Source: Neiella holothuriorum
GTDB lineage: Bacteria; Pseudomonadota; Gammaproteobacteria; Enterobacterales; Neiellaceae
DNA: 64,000 nt
Assembly: GCF_019457915.1 (NCBI RefSeq)
Contig: NZ_JAHZSS010000014.1
Coordinates: forward strand, 44,877-108,876
Direction of reading: 5' to 3'
Shown: piece by piece, positions 26,597 through 34,977 of the stretch
Layout of the letters: each line of letters opens with the position of its first letter
How positions within the stretch are numbered: the stretch's first letter is position 1
The notes under the pieces: model-generated
Seen by the model: only the letters and a program-made list of their open reading frames with translations
What the model was told of the DNA's origin: nothing
The model's database searches: none
Program-made: the position numbers and the translations under genes

Positions 26597-27097
26597 ATGA
26601 TCGGAAAAATTTTGCACCTACCGGTAGTACTCGCACTGGCAATACTGATGCAAGGTTGTGCCAGTATGCCGCCTAGCGATCCACCAACGGTGACATTGAC
26701 CGGCATTAAGCCTGAACTGTCAAAAAGTGCGCCAAGGTTTATCTTGTCATTGCGAGTGGTCAACCCAAATGATAGGGCCATTGAACTGGCGGGCGCGGCC
26801 TACAGTTTAGCGCTGAATGATTTTGATGTGGTATCCGGTGCCACTTCTGATCTGCCGATCGTGCCGGCATATGGCGAAGCAGAATTTGAACTCCCTGCGC
26901 AACTTAGCTTATTTGATAGCGTGCGCCTGGCAACGTCTTTTATCAGTAAGTCAGGGGATCCGCTCAAAGCGATTGACTATGAAGTCAAAATTAAATTAGA
27001 CACCGGTGGGTTATGGCCAGCGATCCGTTTTACCGAAGCTGGCCAGCTTAACCCTGAAGATTTACTGAAGGCTAGCGGGAACGGTCGACCACTTTGA
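26597..27097 (+). CDS. LEA type 2 family lipoprotein
   Basis: 166 residues from the ATG at 26597 (AGGAAA upstream). Lipobox MQGCAS after a hydrophobic core marks a lipoprotein. The mature domain (VTLTGIKPELSKSAPRFILSLRVVNPND, then LALNDFDVVSG and AEFELPAQLSL) is the LEA14/WHy fold found in desiccation-related proteins. The bacterial role is unknown. Its 3' end overlaps the convergent parvulin gene by 26 bases, so the two transcripts must overlap. Confidence 0.83.
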   Translation: MIGKILHLPVVLALAILMQGCASMPPSDPPTVTLTGIKPELSKSAPRFILSLRVVNPNDRAIELAGAAYSLALNDFDVVSGATSDLPIVPAYGEAEFELPAQLSLFDSVRLATSFISKSGDPLKAIDYEVKIKLDTGGLWPAIRFTEAGQLNPEDLLKASGNGRPL

Positions 27098-27359
27098 TTA
27101 AGTGGTAACCAAACTGAGTTTTAACGGGCCCTAAAATTTTAAAGAGTTCACCCGAGAATACCGCTTGTTCAAAAGGCTTAACCATGTCGCCTTTATGGAA
27201 TTCGCCTAAATCACCACCGTGCTTTTTCGACGGACATGTTGAAAAGCGGCGAGCCATACCGGCAAAATCGGCTCCGCGGTTTAGCTTCTCAAGAATTTCA
27301 GTTGCTTTACTTTCAGATGAGACAAGGATGTGAAGGGCGTGCGCTCTTGCTCTGGCCAT
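27072..27359 (-). CDS. ppiC: Peptidyl-prolyl isomerase PpiC (parvulin)
   Basis: 95 residues, a single parvulin domain without signal peptide, so cytoplasmic. Family blocks: ARAHALHILVSSESKATEILEKL, FAGMARRFSTCPSKKHGGDLGEF, VFSGELFKILGPVKTQFGYHLIKV. Catalyses cis-trans isomerisation at prolyl bonds. Same length as E. coli PpiC (93). Its 3' end overlaps the convergent LEA-type lipoprotein gene by 26 bases. Confidence 0.95.
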   Translation of the reverse strand: MARARAHALHILVSSESKATEILEKLNRGADFAGMARRFSTCPSKKHGGDLGEFHKGDMVKPFEQAVFSGELFKILGPVKTQFGYHLIKVVDRSR

Positions 27360-27399
27360 GTGTCGATTCCCCTATGTTCGAGGCCGACAGTATACCTCA

Positions 27400-27621
27400 T
27401 TAAGCTCGGTGACCACCAACCTTGGGCTTTTCTGCCGCATCCCCATGGAGATCAGAAAAGCTTACATCCATCCCTAGTTGGTTGCTATTACGACACCTGC
27501 CCATCTCTCGAATACCGTTCACCGTACTCCACAGGATTAGCCCCATAGCGATCGCACCGATAGCGATAAACACTATCAGCCCTGTTACTACAACAACATG
27601 TAACAAGAGACCGTAATCCAT
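27400..27621 (-). CDS. Small membrane protein
   Basis: 73 residues with one or two closely spaced hydrophobic segments at about 5-32 (LLHVVVVTGLIVFIAIGAIAM) and a polar C-terminus (SFSDLHGDAAEKPKVGG). It begins only 5 bases after the stop of the small HTH regulator gene on the same strand, so the two are very likely co-transcribed from the double-palindrome promoter. Family not recognised. A frame on the opposite strand over the same bases lacks a hydrophobic pattern and is dismissed. Confidence 0.6.
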   Translation of the reverse strand: MDYGLLLHVVVVTGLIVFIAIGAIAMGLILWSTVNGIREMGRCRNSNQLGMDVSFSDLHGDAAEKPKVGGHRA

Positions 27622-27626
27622 AAGAT

Positions 27627-27854
27627 TTACCTATTGTCAGTACGGCGTTTGATCAAAGCTTGCGCTTGTTTCTTTGACAGCACTGACAGCGTATCAATAT
27701 GGCTAACGACATAGCGCGGAACCTTGCGTTTGCCACTTAAATATTCACTTAACTTGCTTTGTGACACGGCGAGTATTGCTGCCGCATCTTTACTACGTAA
27801 CTGCCAGTCTTTCATCCACCTGGCCAGTACTTCTTGCTTTAACTTATCATCCAT
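27627..27854 (-). CDS. Small helix-turn-helix regulator
   Basis: 75 residues from the ATG at 27854. A Cro/CI-type HTH spans about residues 18-45: DAAAILAVSQSKLSEYLSGK, where the recognition helix SQSKLSEYL is followed by GKRKVP. No other domain. In front of the gene sits a perfect 18-bp inverted repeat made of two 13-bp palindromes, close to the start codon, which strongly suggests autorepression. It is coupled to a small membrane protein gene. An in-frame ATG at 27869 is possible but would begin 3 bases from the operator with no ribosome-binding site. Confidence 0.7.
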   Translation of the reverse strand: MDDKLKQEVLARWMKDWQLRSKDAAAILAVSQSKLSEYLSGKRKVPRYVVSHIDTLSVLSKKQAQALIKRRTDNR

Positions 27855-27871
27855 TTTCGGATAGACCACGA

Positions 27872-27917
27872 ATTCCCGATGGGAACTATTACATCAAATA
27901 TAGTTCCCATCGGGAAT
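27872..27917. promoter_or_regulatory. Double-palindrome operator
   Basis: Perfect inverted repeat with 18-bp arms, ATTCCCGATGGGAACTAT (27872-27889) and its complement at 27900-27917, 10-bp spacer. Each arm holds its own 13-bp palindrome, TTCCCGATGGGAA (27873-27885) and TTCCCATCGGGAA (27904-27916), with centres 31 bp apart, about three helical turns. It lies directly upstream of the small HTH gene (minus strand), between it and the SDR gene. Two repressor dimers on one face of the DNA is the simplest reading. Confidence 0.8.
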
Positions 27918-27958
27918 AATTTCCGTAAATTTATTGTGGTTCTTGTGATCGCTACCGG

Positions 27959-28672
27959 TCAAAAGGGGATTGTGCTGCCATCCCAGTACAATAAATGACC
28001 GCTTTGCTGTGGCGTAAGGGACTGCGACAACTGAGCAAGGCGAGTCGCGGTTGTATCAGAAGAGGCAAGTTTTTGTTGAGGAATATTAAGCTGAAAGGGC
28101 TTCGACAATGCTGAGTCTGTCGTCCCTGGATGCACCGAGTTGACGACCACCTTCGGAAAGCGACGTTGCCATTCTATCGCGACGGTTTTAATCGCCATAT
28201 TCAACGCGGCCTTGCTCATGCGGTAGCTGTACCAACCACCAAGGTAATTGTCGGTAATAGAGCCAACTTTGGCCGACAGTAACATGATTGAAAGCTTGCT
28301 TTGGCGATTTAGAAACGGTTCTAACGCTTGCAGTAGCAGCATGGATGACAGGCAGTTGGCTTGAAAATTATCGACAAACTGTTCGGCAGAGAATTGCTTC
28401 AACGCTTTTTCCGGCATGTGGCGTTCATTATGCAAAACACCACAACAATGAAACACGGCATCAGGTAATTGGTGCTGAAACATGGGGCTTAGTAACTCTC
28501 GATATCGAGCTGGCGGGCAGTTCTCGACCCAAGTAACTGACATGCTGTTATCATCGTTCTGGCTTGAGTCTTCGCCACGTACAACCGCTATCACTTGGTG
28601 ACTTCTAGCTTGATAGTAATCCACCAACGACCTGCCAATGGCGCCCGAAGCCCCAGTAATGAGCACAAGCAT
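27959..28672 (-). CDS. Short-chain dehydrogenase/reductase
   Basis: 237 residues of the classical SDR fold. NAD(P)-binding motif TGASGAIGRS at about residues 6-15, NAG-like CCGVLHN, and catalytic YSYRMSK (Y-x3-K) with an upstream Ser (MLLSAKVGS). The pattern resembles the CsgA/C-factor subgroup found in many proteobacteria with unknown substrate. The DUF3429 gene stop overlaps its start (ATGA; an ATG one codon upstream at 28675 is also possible), so they are coupled. Its stop lies 42 bases from the double-palindrome operator of the next gene. Confidence 0.85.
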   Translation of the reverse strand: MLVLITGASGAIGRSLVDYYQARSHQVIAVVRGEDSSQNDDNSMSVTWVENCPPARYRELLSPMFQHQLPDAVFHCCGVLHNERHMPEKALKQFSAEQFVDNFQANCLSSMLLLQALEPFLNRQSKLSIMLLSAKVGSITDNYLGGWYSYRMSKAALNMAIKTVAIEWQRRFPKVVVNSVHPGTTDSALSKPFQLNIPQQKLASSDTTATRLAQLSQSLTPQQSGHLLYWDGSTIPF

Positions 28673-29154
28673 CAATTAACAGCCGCAAGGCACTGCACGG
28701 CAGACGCAAGCACGGTGAGTCGACTTCTTGCCTTGCCGTACCATTCAGCGCCATCTTCACCGCTCATCCCGAACGCTTCGTGCAAGCGCAGATTTACGAA
28801 CAAACAAGCCAACACCAGCAATGCTGCATGTGCTGGCAGCGCAAAAGCAAACCAGCTAATCAACGATACGACAATGGCAAAGATCTGACCGTTGCCACGA
28901 TGATGCCGCTCGGGGTTATCAATGGCTCTCCCCCACACCGAGCCCGCCACAAAGTTCACGACAATCAAGCCATAAAGCATCAATGCTTGTTGCAATTGCG
29001 ATTCGCTAGCAGGCACGAATTGGTTAGGGATAAAGAGTGCTGCGGTTAACATGACAAACGGAATAGCCCCAGCATAAGCTAGCTGTTCACTAATTTGTCG
29101 GTGTTCATTTAGATGCCGCGCAGAGCGCGCGTTAACAGATTGTTGGTTGGCCAT
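28672..29154 (-). CDS. DUF3429 family membrane protein
   Basis: 160 residues with about five hydrophobic segments (YAGAIPFVMLTAALFIP, LMLYGLIVVNFVAGSVWG, IFAIVVSLISWFAF, AALLVLACLFVNL). GAIPF, FVAGSVWG near the middle and a C-terminal WYGKARSRLT block are DUF3429 hallmarks; eukaryotic relatives are TMEM69-like. Function unknown. Its strong Shine-Dalgarno (GGAGG, six bases before ATG) is completely enclosed in a hairpin at 29156-29186, suggesting controlled translation. Coupled downstream to an SDR gene. Confidence 0.83.
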   Translation of the reverse strand: MANQQSVNARSARHLNEHRQISEQLAYAGAIPFVMLTAALFIPNQFVPASESQLQQALMLYGLIVVNFVAGSVWGRAIDNPERHHRGNGQIFAIVVSLISWFAFALPAHAALLVLACLFVNLRLHEAFGMSGEDGAEWYGKARSRLTVLASAVQCLAAVN

Positions 29155-29155
29155 G

Positions 29156-29186
29156 GTCGTCCTCCTGTTGTTTAAGGAGGTACGAC
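29156..29186 (-). promoter_or_regulatory. Hairpin sequestering the DUF3429 ribosome-binding site
   Basis: On the mRNA: GTCGT-A-CCTCC, 10-nt loop, GGAGGACGAC, then C and ATG. The 10-bp stem has one bulged base. The GGAGG is the Shine-Dalgarno of the DUF3429 gene and pairs completely with CCTCC. This is the layout of a translational switch (thermosensor, protein-binding or coupling-dependent). Also lies 26-56 bases after the acyltransferase stop. Confidence 0.7.
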
Positions 29187-29210
29187 AAACTTTGAACGAT
29201 GGTTCAGTAA

Positions 29211-30248
29211 CTACCAGCCAATGACATAACGACTTTTAGTTTTAAGCACGGCCTTGATCAGTTTAGCCACCGCCAAGCTGAGAACAATTAACAAGGCGCA
29301 CACGCCAAGGGTATAAAGCAAGTTGCCGCCCGTTGGCCACGTATCAGGCGTTGGATGATATAAACGCCACCAAGTAGTGAACCATGGATGAATAAAGTAA
29401 ATAGCAAAACTAACATTGGCCAATGTATTCAGCCAATGCCACTCTTTGTCTTCAAACCGATGTAAAAACACCATGAGAGCCACACAAAGCAATAGTTTTT
29501 GATACAAGCTGTAGTCAATGCCACCCCATGTAAACATTGCCTTATGCGAGTTACCCACCTGATCGGTCAATAAGGTTTGCGCCAGAGCAAGTCCTAACGC
29601 TGCGAGTAACAACCAAATTTCCTTGTTGGCCAGTTTTTGATAGAGCAGCTCTTTGTGTGCCGATGCCCAACCGCCGATGAGAAACACCGGAAAGAAATAA
29701 ATCAGAGACTGAATTGCATCTAGATTACTAACAGGGCGATGAATAAAGCTTGCCAGCACCAACAATGGAAGGCCGAACCACATCAATAAATTCCGACGTG
29801 CAAGCCATACCACCAACGGCGAAATGACAAATAGCACCATCACCATTGGAATGTACCAATATGCGGTGAGCTGGCGCCCTGTTAGCACATACCAAATAGC
29901 GGTTTGCCAATCTGGTTGGTCTGCGTAGAGCGTTTCATGTGGTGCCGGCATCGGCGCCCAGAACAACCAAAATAAGATAGGAAGTACAGATAGGCACAGG
30001 TATGGCAGTAGCACAAACTTGGCTTTTTTGACCATGAACTTGCGAAACTCATAACGCGGTACAAACACGTGATGAAACAAGAAGCCGGAGATAAACACGA
30101 AAAACACAGTGCCATTCATCATCAGGCTGAATTGAAAACGATCGACCAGTGATTCTCCAGCTTGCCACCCAGCGGGAATATAACTGTGTGCTAACACCAC
30201 AAAAATAATGGCAATACCGCGGAAATAATTGAATGAATGGAGAAACAC
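29211..30248 (-). CDS. Acyltransferase 3 family membrane protein
   Basis: About 345 residues with ten or so TM helices. N-terminal signature FNYFRGIAIIFVVLAHSY carries the Arg and His typical of the family (R/K-x10-H), followed by FVFISGFLF. These integral membrane enzymes O-acylate sugars of LPS, exopolysaccharide or peptidoglycan. I use a GTG start at 30248, which has AAGGATCC upstream; a longer ATG at 30278 adds ten residues without a ribosome-binding site. Target sugar unknown; no glycan gene cluster is adjacent. Confidence 0.85.
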   Translation of the reverse strand: MFLHSFNYFRGIAIIFVVLAHSYIPAGWQAGESLVDRFQFSLMMNGTVFFVFISGFLFHHVFVPRYEFRKFMVKKAKFVLLPYLCLSVLPILFWLFWAPMPAPHETLYADQPDWQTAIWYVLTGRQLTAYWYIPMVMVLFVISPLVVWLARRNLLMWFGLPLLVLASFIHRPVSNLDAIQSLIYFFPVFLIGGWASAHKELLYQKLANKEIWLLLAALGLALAQTLLTDQVGNSHKAMFTWGGIDYSLYQKLLLCVALMVFLHRFEDKEWHWLNTLANVSFAIYFIHPWFTTWWRLYHPTPDTWPTGGNLLYTLGVCALLIVLSLAVAKLIKAVLKTKSRYVIGW

Positions 30249-30343
30249 GTTGGATCCTTGAAACTGTCGGCGGGCCAATTTACGTCATGGCAAGGAATGG
30301 AGGCTAGTCTATCAGGGGCGTCATTAACCACGTCCCCCTTAGA

Positions 30344-30568
30344 TTAAATGATTCGGTTTTCTTCGATGATTTTTTGACGTTGGGCCGCTTTTTCTTCTCG
30401 CGCTTTGCGTTTTTCGCATGGTTCAGGACAGTCGCAGACCTTATCAATACCGAGCGATGCAATGCCGCCACAACTGCCGCTAATTGTTTTACGCTGAACC
30501 CAATAACCAACCGACATAGCAGCGACAATCAACAACAAGATTACGAACGCAATCATAAAAGTCAGCAT
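30344..30568 (-). CDS. nqrM: Na+-NQR maturation protein NqrM
   Basis: 74 residues (DUF539). One N-terminal TM helix (about 4-24) then the Cys motif SCGGIASLGIDKVCDCPEPC, four or five Cys that deliver iron to the inter-subunit Fe site of the Na+-NQR between NqrD and NqrE. The charged Lys/Glu tail is usual. It follows apbE at the end of the nqr cluster, as in Vibrio. Presence of both nqrM and apbE makes the maturation set complete. Confidence 0.92.
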   Translation of the reverse strand: MLTFMIAFVILLLIVAAMSVGYWVQRKTISGSCGGIASLGIDKVCDCPEPCEKRKAREEKAAQRQKIIEENRII

Positions 30569-30651
30569 AGTTACTCCTAAGATTTAACCGCTTAAACTGA
30601 ATAAACGGCAAGACACGCGTTCTTGTGCCGTGCTCGCCGTATTTGGAAAGT

Positions 30652-31680
30652 TTAGTCGACTAAATAGGCTGCCATAGCGGCACTATATTTAGCCTCAAAA
30701 CCTGTTGCTGTCTTAACAATCATATAGACCGGCAACTCAATGGCTTCAGCCCACGCCAAGCCTTTTTCGTCACCCATGACCATCAGCGCAGTGGCTAAGC
30801 CATCAGCCGTCATACTCGATGGATGAAGCACAGTGACAGACACCAATTTATGAGAAATAGGCTTCGCTGTAGCAGGATCGATGGTGTGCGAAAAACGTTG
30901 GCCATCCTGCTCGAAATAATTGCGATAATCACCTGAAGTAGCCATGCCAATATCCGACACGTCGACAACTTGCTGTACCGCACGTTCGGTGCTTACCGGC
31001 TTTTCAATGGCGACTCGCCAAGGCTGACACTGTTGATTGTAACCAGCAACACGAAGCTCACCGCCAATATCAATCATGGCGTTGGCAAAACCTAAGTGCA
31101 ACACCAGATCGGCGACTTCATCGACACCATAACCTTTGGCGATCGCCGACAAATCAACATAAACACCATCATTAAACTTGCGCAGACCAGTGCCGGACAA
31201 CTCAATTTTTTCTAAACCGACACGAACTCGCGCCTGTTTGATGTCTTCATCGGTAGGAACCTTCTCAGGTCGACCTTCAGGGCCAAAACCCCATAAGTTG
31301 ACCAAGGGACCAACAGTGACATCCAGTGCGCCTTTGGACAGCTCACCGAGACGAATCGCTTCATCTAACACAAAGCCGAGTTGATTCGACACAACAACAG
31401 CTTCAGTACTATCGCTTTGATTAAATGCCGATAGCTCAGATTCAGGATCATAGGTGGACATGCTTCGATTCAAGTCGATTAAGCGAGCATCAATTTGTTG
31501 CTTAATGGCTTCGCCATCAACCGCATCGGCATCAGGAACCACCAGTTTCACCACATAATAGGTGCCCATGGTGCTGCCTTGAATCTCGATCTGTTCAAGT
31601 TTCGGTGGTAGCTGCCACCAGAAAAGAAAAATGGCCAGCCCGACAAGGGCCAGCCATAGTAGTTTTTGTGGTTTGGTCAT
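30652..31680 (-). CDS. apbE: FAD:protein FMN transferase ApbE
   Basis: 342 residues. Attaches FMN covalently to Thr of NqrB and NqrC in the periplasm, using FAD and Mg2+. Family blocks: GSTMGTYYVVK, STYDPESELSAFN, LDVTVGPLVNLWGFGP, VDLSAIAKGYGVDEVA, IDIGGELRVAG, HTIDPATAKPI and the C-terminal TADGLATALMVMG. The N-terminus has one hydrophobic helix (about 7-23) but no lipobox Cys, so it is probably membrane-anchored rather than the usual lipoprotein. It sits 22 bases after nqrF, in the same operon. Confidence 0.95.
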   Translation of the reverse strand: MTKPQKLLWLALVGLAIFLFWWQLPPKLEQIEIQGSTMGTYYVVKLVVPDADAVDGEAIKQQIDARLIDLNRSMSTYDPESELSAFNQSDSTEAVVVSNQLGFVLDEAIRLGELSKGALDVTVGPLVNLWGFGPEGRPEKVPTDEDIKQARVRVGLEKIELSGTGLRKFNDGVYVDLSAIAKGYGVDEVADLVLHLGFANAMIDIGGELRVAGYNQQCQPWRVAIEKPVSTERAVQQVVDVSDIGMATSGDYRNYFEQDGQRFSHTIDPATAKPISHKLVSVTVLHPSSMTADGLATALMVMGDEKGLAWAEAIELPVYMIVKTATGFEAKYSAAMAAYLVD

Positions 31681-31702
31681 AGGGATTATTTATCCGCCAC
31701 TT

Positions 31703-32935
31703 TTATCCGCCAAAGTCATCCAACAAGATATTTTCATCTTCTACACCCAATTCCTTGAGCATATTGATAACCGCGGCATTCATCACCGGTGGACCACACA
31801 TGTAGTATTCACAATCTTCTGGAGCTTCATGATCTTTCAAGTAGTTTTCATAAAGTACGTTGTGAATAAAGCCGGTGTAACCTTCCCAGTTATCTTCTGG
31901 CTGTGGATCAGACAGTGCCACATGCCATTTGAAATTGTCGTTTTCGTCTTGCAGCATATCGAAATCTTCAACATAGAACATTTCACGCTCAGAACGGGCA
32001 CCGTACCAGAAACTCATCTTACGTTTAGAGTTCAGACGACGCAGCTGATCGAAGATATGCGAGCGCATTGGCGCCATGCCAGCACCACCACCGATGAATA
32101 CCATTTCATTGTCAGTTTCTTTCGCAAAAAACTCACCAAATGGACCGGAGATTGTGACTTTATCACCCGCTTTGAGGCTGAAGATGTAAGACGACATTTG
32201 TCCTGGCGGCAAACTCATGTCACTTGGCGGCGGCGTAGCGATCCGCACGTTCAACATGATAATGCCTTCTTCTTCTGGGTAGTTGGCCATCGAATAAGCT
32301 CGGATGATTGGCTCATTCACTTTTGATTCAAGTTTAAAGAACCCAAAGTGTTCCCAGTCACCGCGATACTGCTCTTCAATGTCGTAGTCCGAGTACTTCA
32401 CGTGATGCTCTGGTGCTTCAATTTGAATGTAACCACCAGCACGGAATGGAACGGATTCGCCATCCGGAATTTTAAGCTTCAGCTCTTTGATGAAGGTTGC
32501 CTTGTTATCGTTGGAAATAACTTCACATTCCCACTGTTTAACGCCAAAGATGTCTTCTTCGAGTTCAATCTTCATGTCGCTTTTAACAGCAACCTGACAC
32601 GCTAAACGGCAACCTTCGCGCGCTTCACGCTTGGTAATGTGGTCAAGTTCAGTTGGCAGAATATCTCCGCCACCTTCTTTGATATGAACGCGACACTGAC
32701 CACATGAGCCACCGCCACCACAAGCTGACGAAACGAAGATACCAGATCCTGCTAGCGCTCCAAGCAGCTTATCGCCAGCTTGAGTGTGAATCGCTTTTTC
32801 TGGGTCGTCATTAATATCAATGGTGATTTCACCACTGCTTACGAGTTTGGACTTCGCAAACAGGATGATCAGCACCAGCGCAAGTACAATCAAGGTGAAG
32901 AACGTAACACCTAGCGCAATAACTTCTAATTGCAT
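31703..32935 (-). CDS. nqrF: Na+-NQR subunit F
   Basis: 410 residues; the electron entry point of the pump, oxidising NADH. N-terminal TM helix (about 8-26), a 2Fe-2S ferredoxin domain with C72, C78, C81 and C113 ([16 protein letters not shown]), then the FAD domain with RAYSMAN and the NADH domain with [15 protein letters not shown] and [10 protein letters not shown]. Ends LLDDFGG as in Vibrio NqrF. Last structural gene of nqrABCDEF; apbE follows closely. Confidence 0.97.
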   Translation of the reverse strand: MQLEVIALGVTFFTLIVLALVLIILFAKSKLVSSGEITIDINDDPEKAIHTQAGDKLLGALAGSGIFVSSACGGGGSCGQCRVHIKEGGGDILPTELDHITKREAREGCRLACQVAVKSDMKIELEEDIFGVKQWECEVISNDNKATFIKELKLKIPDGESVPFRAGGYIQIEAPEHHVKYSDYDIEEQYRGDWEHFGFFKLESKVNEPIIRAYSMANYPEEEGIIMLNVRIATPPPSDMSLPPGQMSSYIFSLKAGDKVTISGPFGEFFAKETDNEMVFIGGGAGMAPMRSHIFDQLRRLNSKRKMSFWYGARSEREMFYVEDFDMLQDENDNFKWHVALSDPQPEDNWEGYTGFIHNVLYENYLKDHEAPEDCEYYMCGPPVMNAAVINMLKELGVEDENILLDDFGG

Positions 32936-32949
32936 AATTTCACCCTACC

Positions 32950-33561
32950 CTACAGCTGAACGCCGGAGAACGACATGAAGCCCAAGGCCATCAGGCCCAC
33001 CGTAATGAAGGTAATACCTAAGCCACGCAGGCCATCAGGTACATCGGCGTACTTCATCTTTTCACGAATTCCAGCTAGCGCTACAATTGCGAGCATCCAG
33101 CCAACACCGCTACCAAAACCGTAAACCACACTTTCAGTGAAGTTGTAGTCACGCTCTACCATAAAGCTTACGCCACCAAAGATGGCACAGTTCACGGTAA
33201 TCAGCGGTAGGAAAATACCAAGTGCGTTGTACAGCGGCGGAAAGTACTTATCTAAAGTCATTTCAAGAATTTGTACCAACGCGGCAATCACACCAATGTA
33301 GGTAATAAAGCCCAAAAAGCTTAAATCTACAGTATCTGGCAGACCCAACCACACCAACGCACCTTCTTTAAGTACATTGTTGTAAATCAGGTTATTGACC
33401 GGCACCGAAATGGTCAGTACGACAATAACGGCCACACCGAGTCCAAAGGATGTTTTTACCTTTTTAGACACAGCGAGGAACGTACACATTCCGAGGAAGA
33501 ACGCCAACGCCATATTTTCTACGAAAATAGAGCGAACGAATAAGCTAATGTAATGTTCCAT
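32950..33561 (-). CDS. nqrE: Na+-NQR subunit E
   Basis: 203 residues, six TM helices, homologous to NqrD and RnfA. Conserved half-helix Cys regions GMCTFLAVS (first repeat) and NCAIFGGVS (second repeat) provide ligands for the inter-subunit iron. The ATG touches the nqrD stop (one base shared), so translation is coupled. Confidence 0.97.
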   Translation of the reverse strand: MEHYISLFVRSIFVENMALAFFLGMCTFLAVSKKVKTSFGLGVAVIVVLTISVPVNNLIYNNVLKEGALVWLGLPDTVDLSFLGFITYIGVIAALVQILEMTLDKYFPPLYNALGIFLPLITVNCAIFGGVSFMVERDYNFTESVVYGFGSGVGWMLAIVALAGIREKMKYADVPDGLRGLGITFITVGLMALGFMSFSGVQL

Positions 33562-34193
33562 TAGTCTTTAGCCTCCACTTGCTCAGGCTTGTACACGCGA
33601 ATGGCCCAGATGATGCCACCGATAATGAAGAATGCGCTTGGCGGCAGCAGTAATAAACCGTTGGCCTGATACCAACCGCCATTGTTGATCAGCGGTAAAA
33701 TTTCAATACCGAACAACGAGCCTGAACCCAGCAACTCTCGGAAGAAACCAACCGTTAGCAGCAACGCAGAATAGCCAAGGCCATTGCCCAAACCATCTAA
33801 GAAGCTCATCATTGGAGGCGACTTCATCGCATAAGCTTCAGCACGGCCCATTACAATACAGTTAGTAATAATTAGCCCCACGAACACCGAAAGCTGCTTG
33901 GCAATGTCATACGCGTAAGCTTTTAATATTTGATCAACCACGATTACCAAGGATGCGATAATCGCCATTTGAACAATAATTCGCACACTGTTGGGAATGT
34001 GATTACGAATCAGAGACACAAACAGGTTTGAGAAAGCACATACGGCAGTTAATGCCAGCGACATCACAAACGCGGTTTCCATTTTAGAAGTCACCGCCAA
34101 CGCCGAACAAATACCCAACATCTGCAATGCAATCGGGTTGTTGTCCAGCACAGGGCTGAACAGGACTTGCTTCATTTCTTTTGCATTAGCCAT
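33561..34193 (-). CDS. nqrD: Na+-NQR subunit D
   Basis: 210 residues, six TM helices; pairs with NqrE to form the Fe site and the Na+ path. [19 protein letters not shown] and [15 protein letters not shown] carry the conserved Cys positions. The start overlaps the end of nqrC by 8 bases and the stop overlaps nqrE by one base. Confidence 0.97.
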   Translation of the reverse strand: MANAKEMKQVLFSPVLDNNPIALQMLGICSALAVTSKMETAFVMSLALTAVCAFSNLFVSLIRNHIPNSVRIIVQMAIIASLVIVVDQILKAYAYDIAKQLSVFVGLIITNCIVMGRAEAYAMKSPPMMSFLDGLGNGLGYSALLLTVGFFRELLGSGSLFGIEILPLINNGGWYQANGLLLLPPSAFFIIGGIIWAIRVYKPEQVEAKD

Positions 34194-34977
34194 TGTTTAC
34201 GCCCTCGCTGCGAACCTTCGCCAAGTAAGGTCCAAACGCATTATCGCTGAGCCAGAAGTCGAATGTGTTCTGAACACCATTGGCTGTCAATGTTGCACCA
34301 GCCAAACCGTCAACGCCGTGAATATCACCGGGCGTTGCGCCGCCTTTAACGACTTTAATCGCCAGTTCCCATTCGTCATCAAACAGTTTTTTGTCAACCC
34401 ATAGGCTCTTCCAAGCTGGGTTCTCAATTTCACCACCCAAGCCTGGCGTTTCCAGTTGGTCGTAATAAACCAATGCCTGAACCGTATTGGCGTCTGGCTT
34501 AACCGCTAAAAAAGCGTACATGGTTGACCACAAACCATAGCCGTGAACCGGCAAGATAATGCTGGTAACTTCGCCAGCATCGTTTTTCGCGAGGAAGACA
34601 TTGGCTTGCTGAGCAATTCGCTTAATACTGGCAACGTCTTGATCCGACGTCAGTACAATATTTTTGCCTGGGGTTTTAGATGCTTTACGTTGATCATAAA
34701 CGGCAGCTTCTTTCGAGCTGATGTCAACGTAAGTACCCGTTGCCAAGTCGACCACTTTCGCTTCAATGTACTTTTCAAAGGTACCCGCGATGTCGCCGCC
34801 CGCTTGATCAAGCAAGCCCGCTGCTTCAAGGATATTGCGCTGCTTGTCCAATGCCTTGTTATATTGCTGCGTTGGCTTTAAACCAACGGCAGCGACAGAC
34901 ACAATCAGCGAACACACTAAACACAGGCCAATAACAACGGTCAGTGTTTTTGAAATGGAATCGTTATTACTAGACAT
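34186..34977 (-). CDS. nqrC: Na+-NQR subunit C
   Basis: 263 residues from the ATG at 34977; the upstream extension to 35037 lies inside nqrB in another frame and is dropped. One N-terminal TM helix ([21 protein letters not shown]) and a periplasmic FMN-binding domain with the covalent flavin site in [12 protein letters not shown] (Thr after AGA). Also [12 protein letters not shown] and [14 protein letters not shown]. Overlaps nqrB by 8 bases. FMN is installed by ApbE. Confidence 0.96.
   Translation of the reverse strand: MSSNNDSISKTLTVVIGLCLVCSLIVSVAAVGLKPTQQYNKALDKQRNILEAAGLLDQAGGDIAGTFEKYIEAKVVDLATGTYVDISSKEAAVYDQRKASKTPGKNIVLTSDQDVASIKRIAQQANVFLAKNDAGEVTSIILPVHGYGLWSTMYAFLAVKPDANTVQALVYYDQLETPGLGGEIENPAWKSLWVDKKLFDDEWELAIKVVKGGATPGDIHGVDGLAGATLTANGVQNTFDFWLSDNAFGPYLAKVRSEGVNNG

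Noticed and set aside
27422..27616. Plus-strand frame opposite the small membrane protein gene
   Set aside because: Composition is Ser/Pro/Arg-rich like a shadow frame; the minus-strand frame has a proper TM segment and is coupled to the HTH gene.
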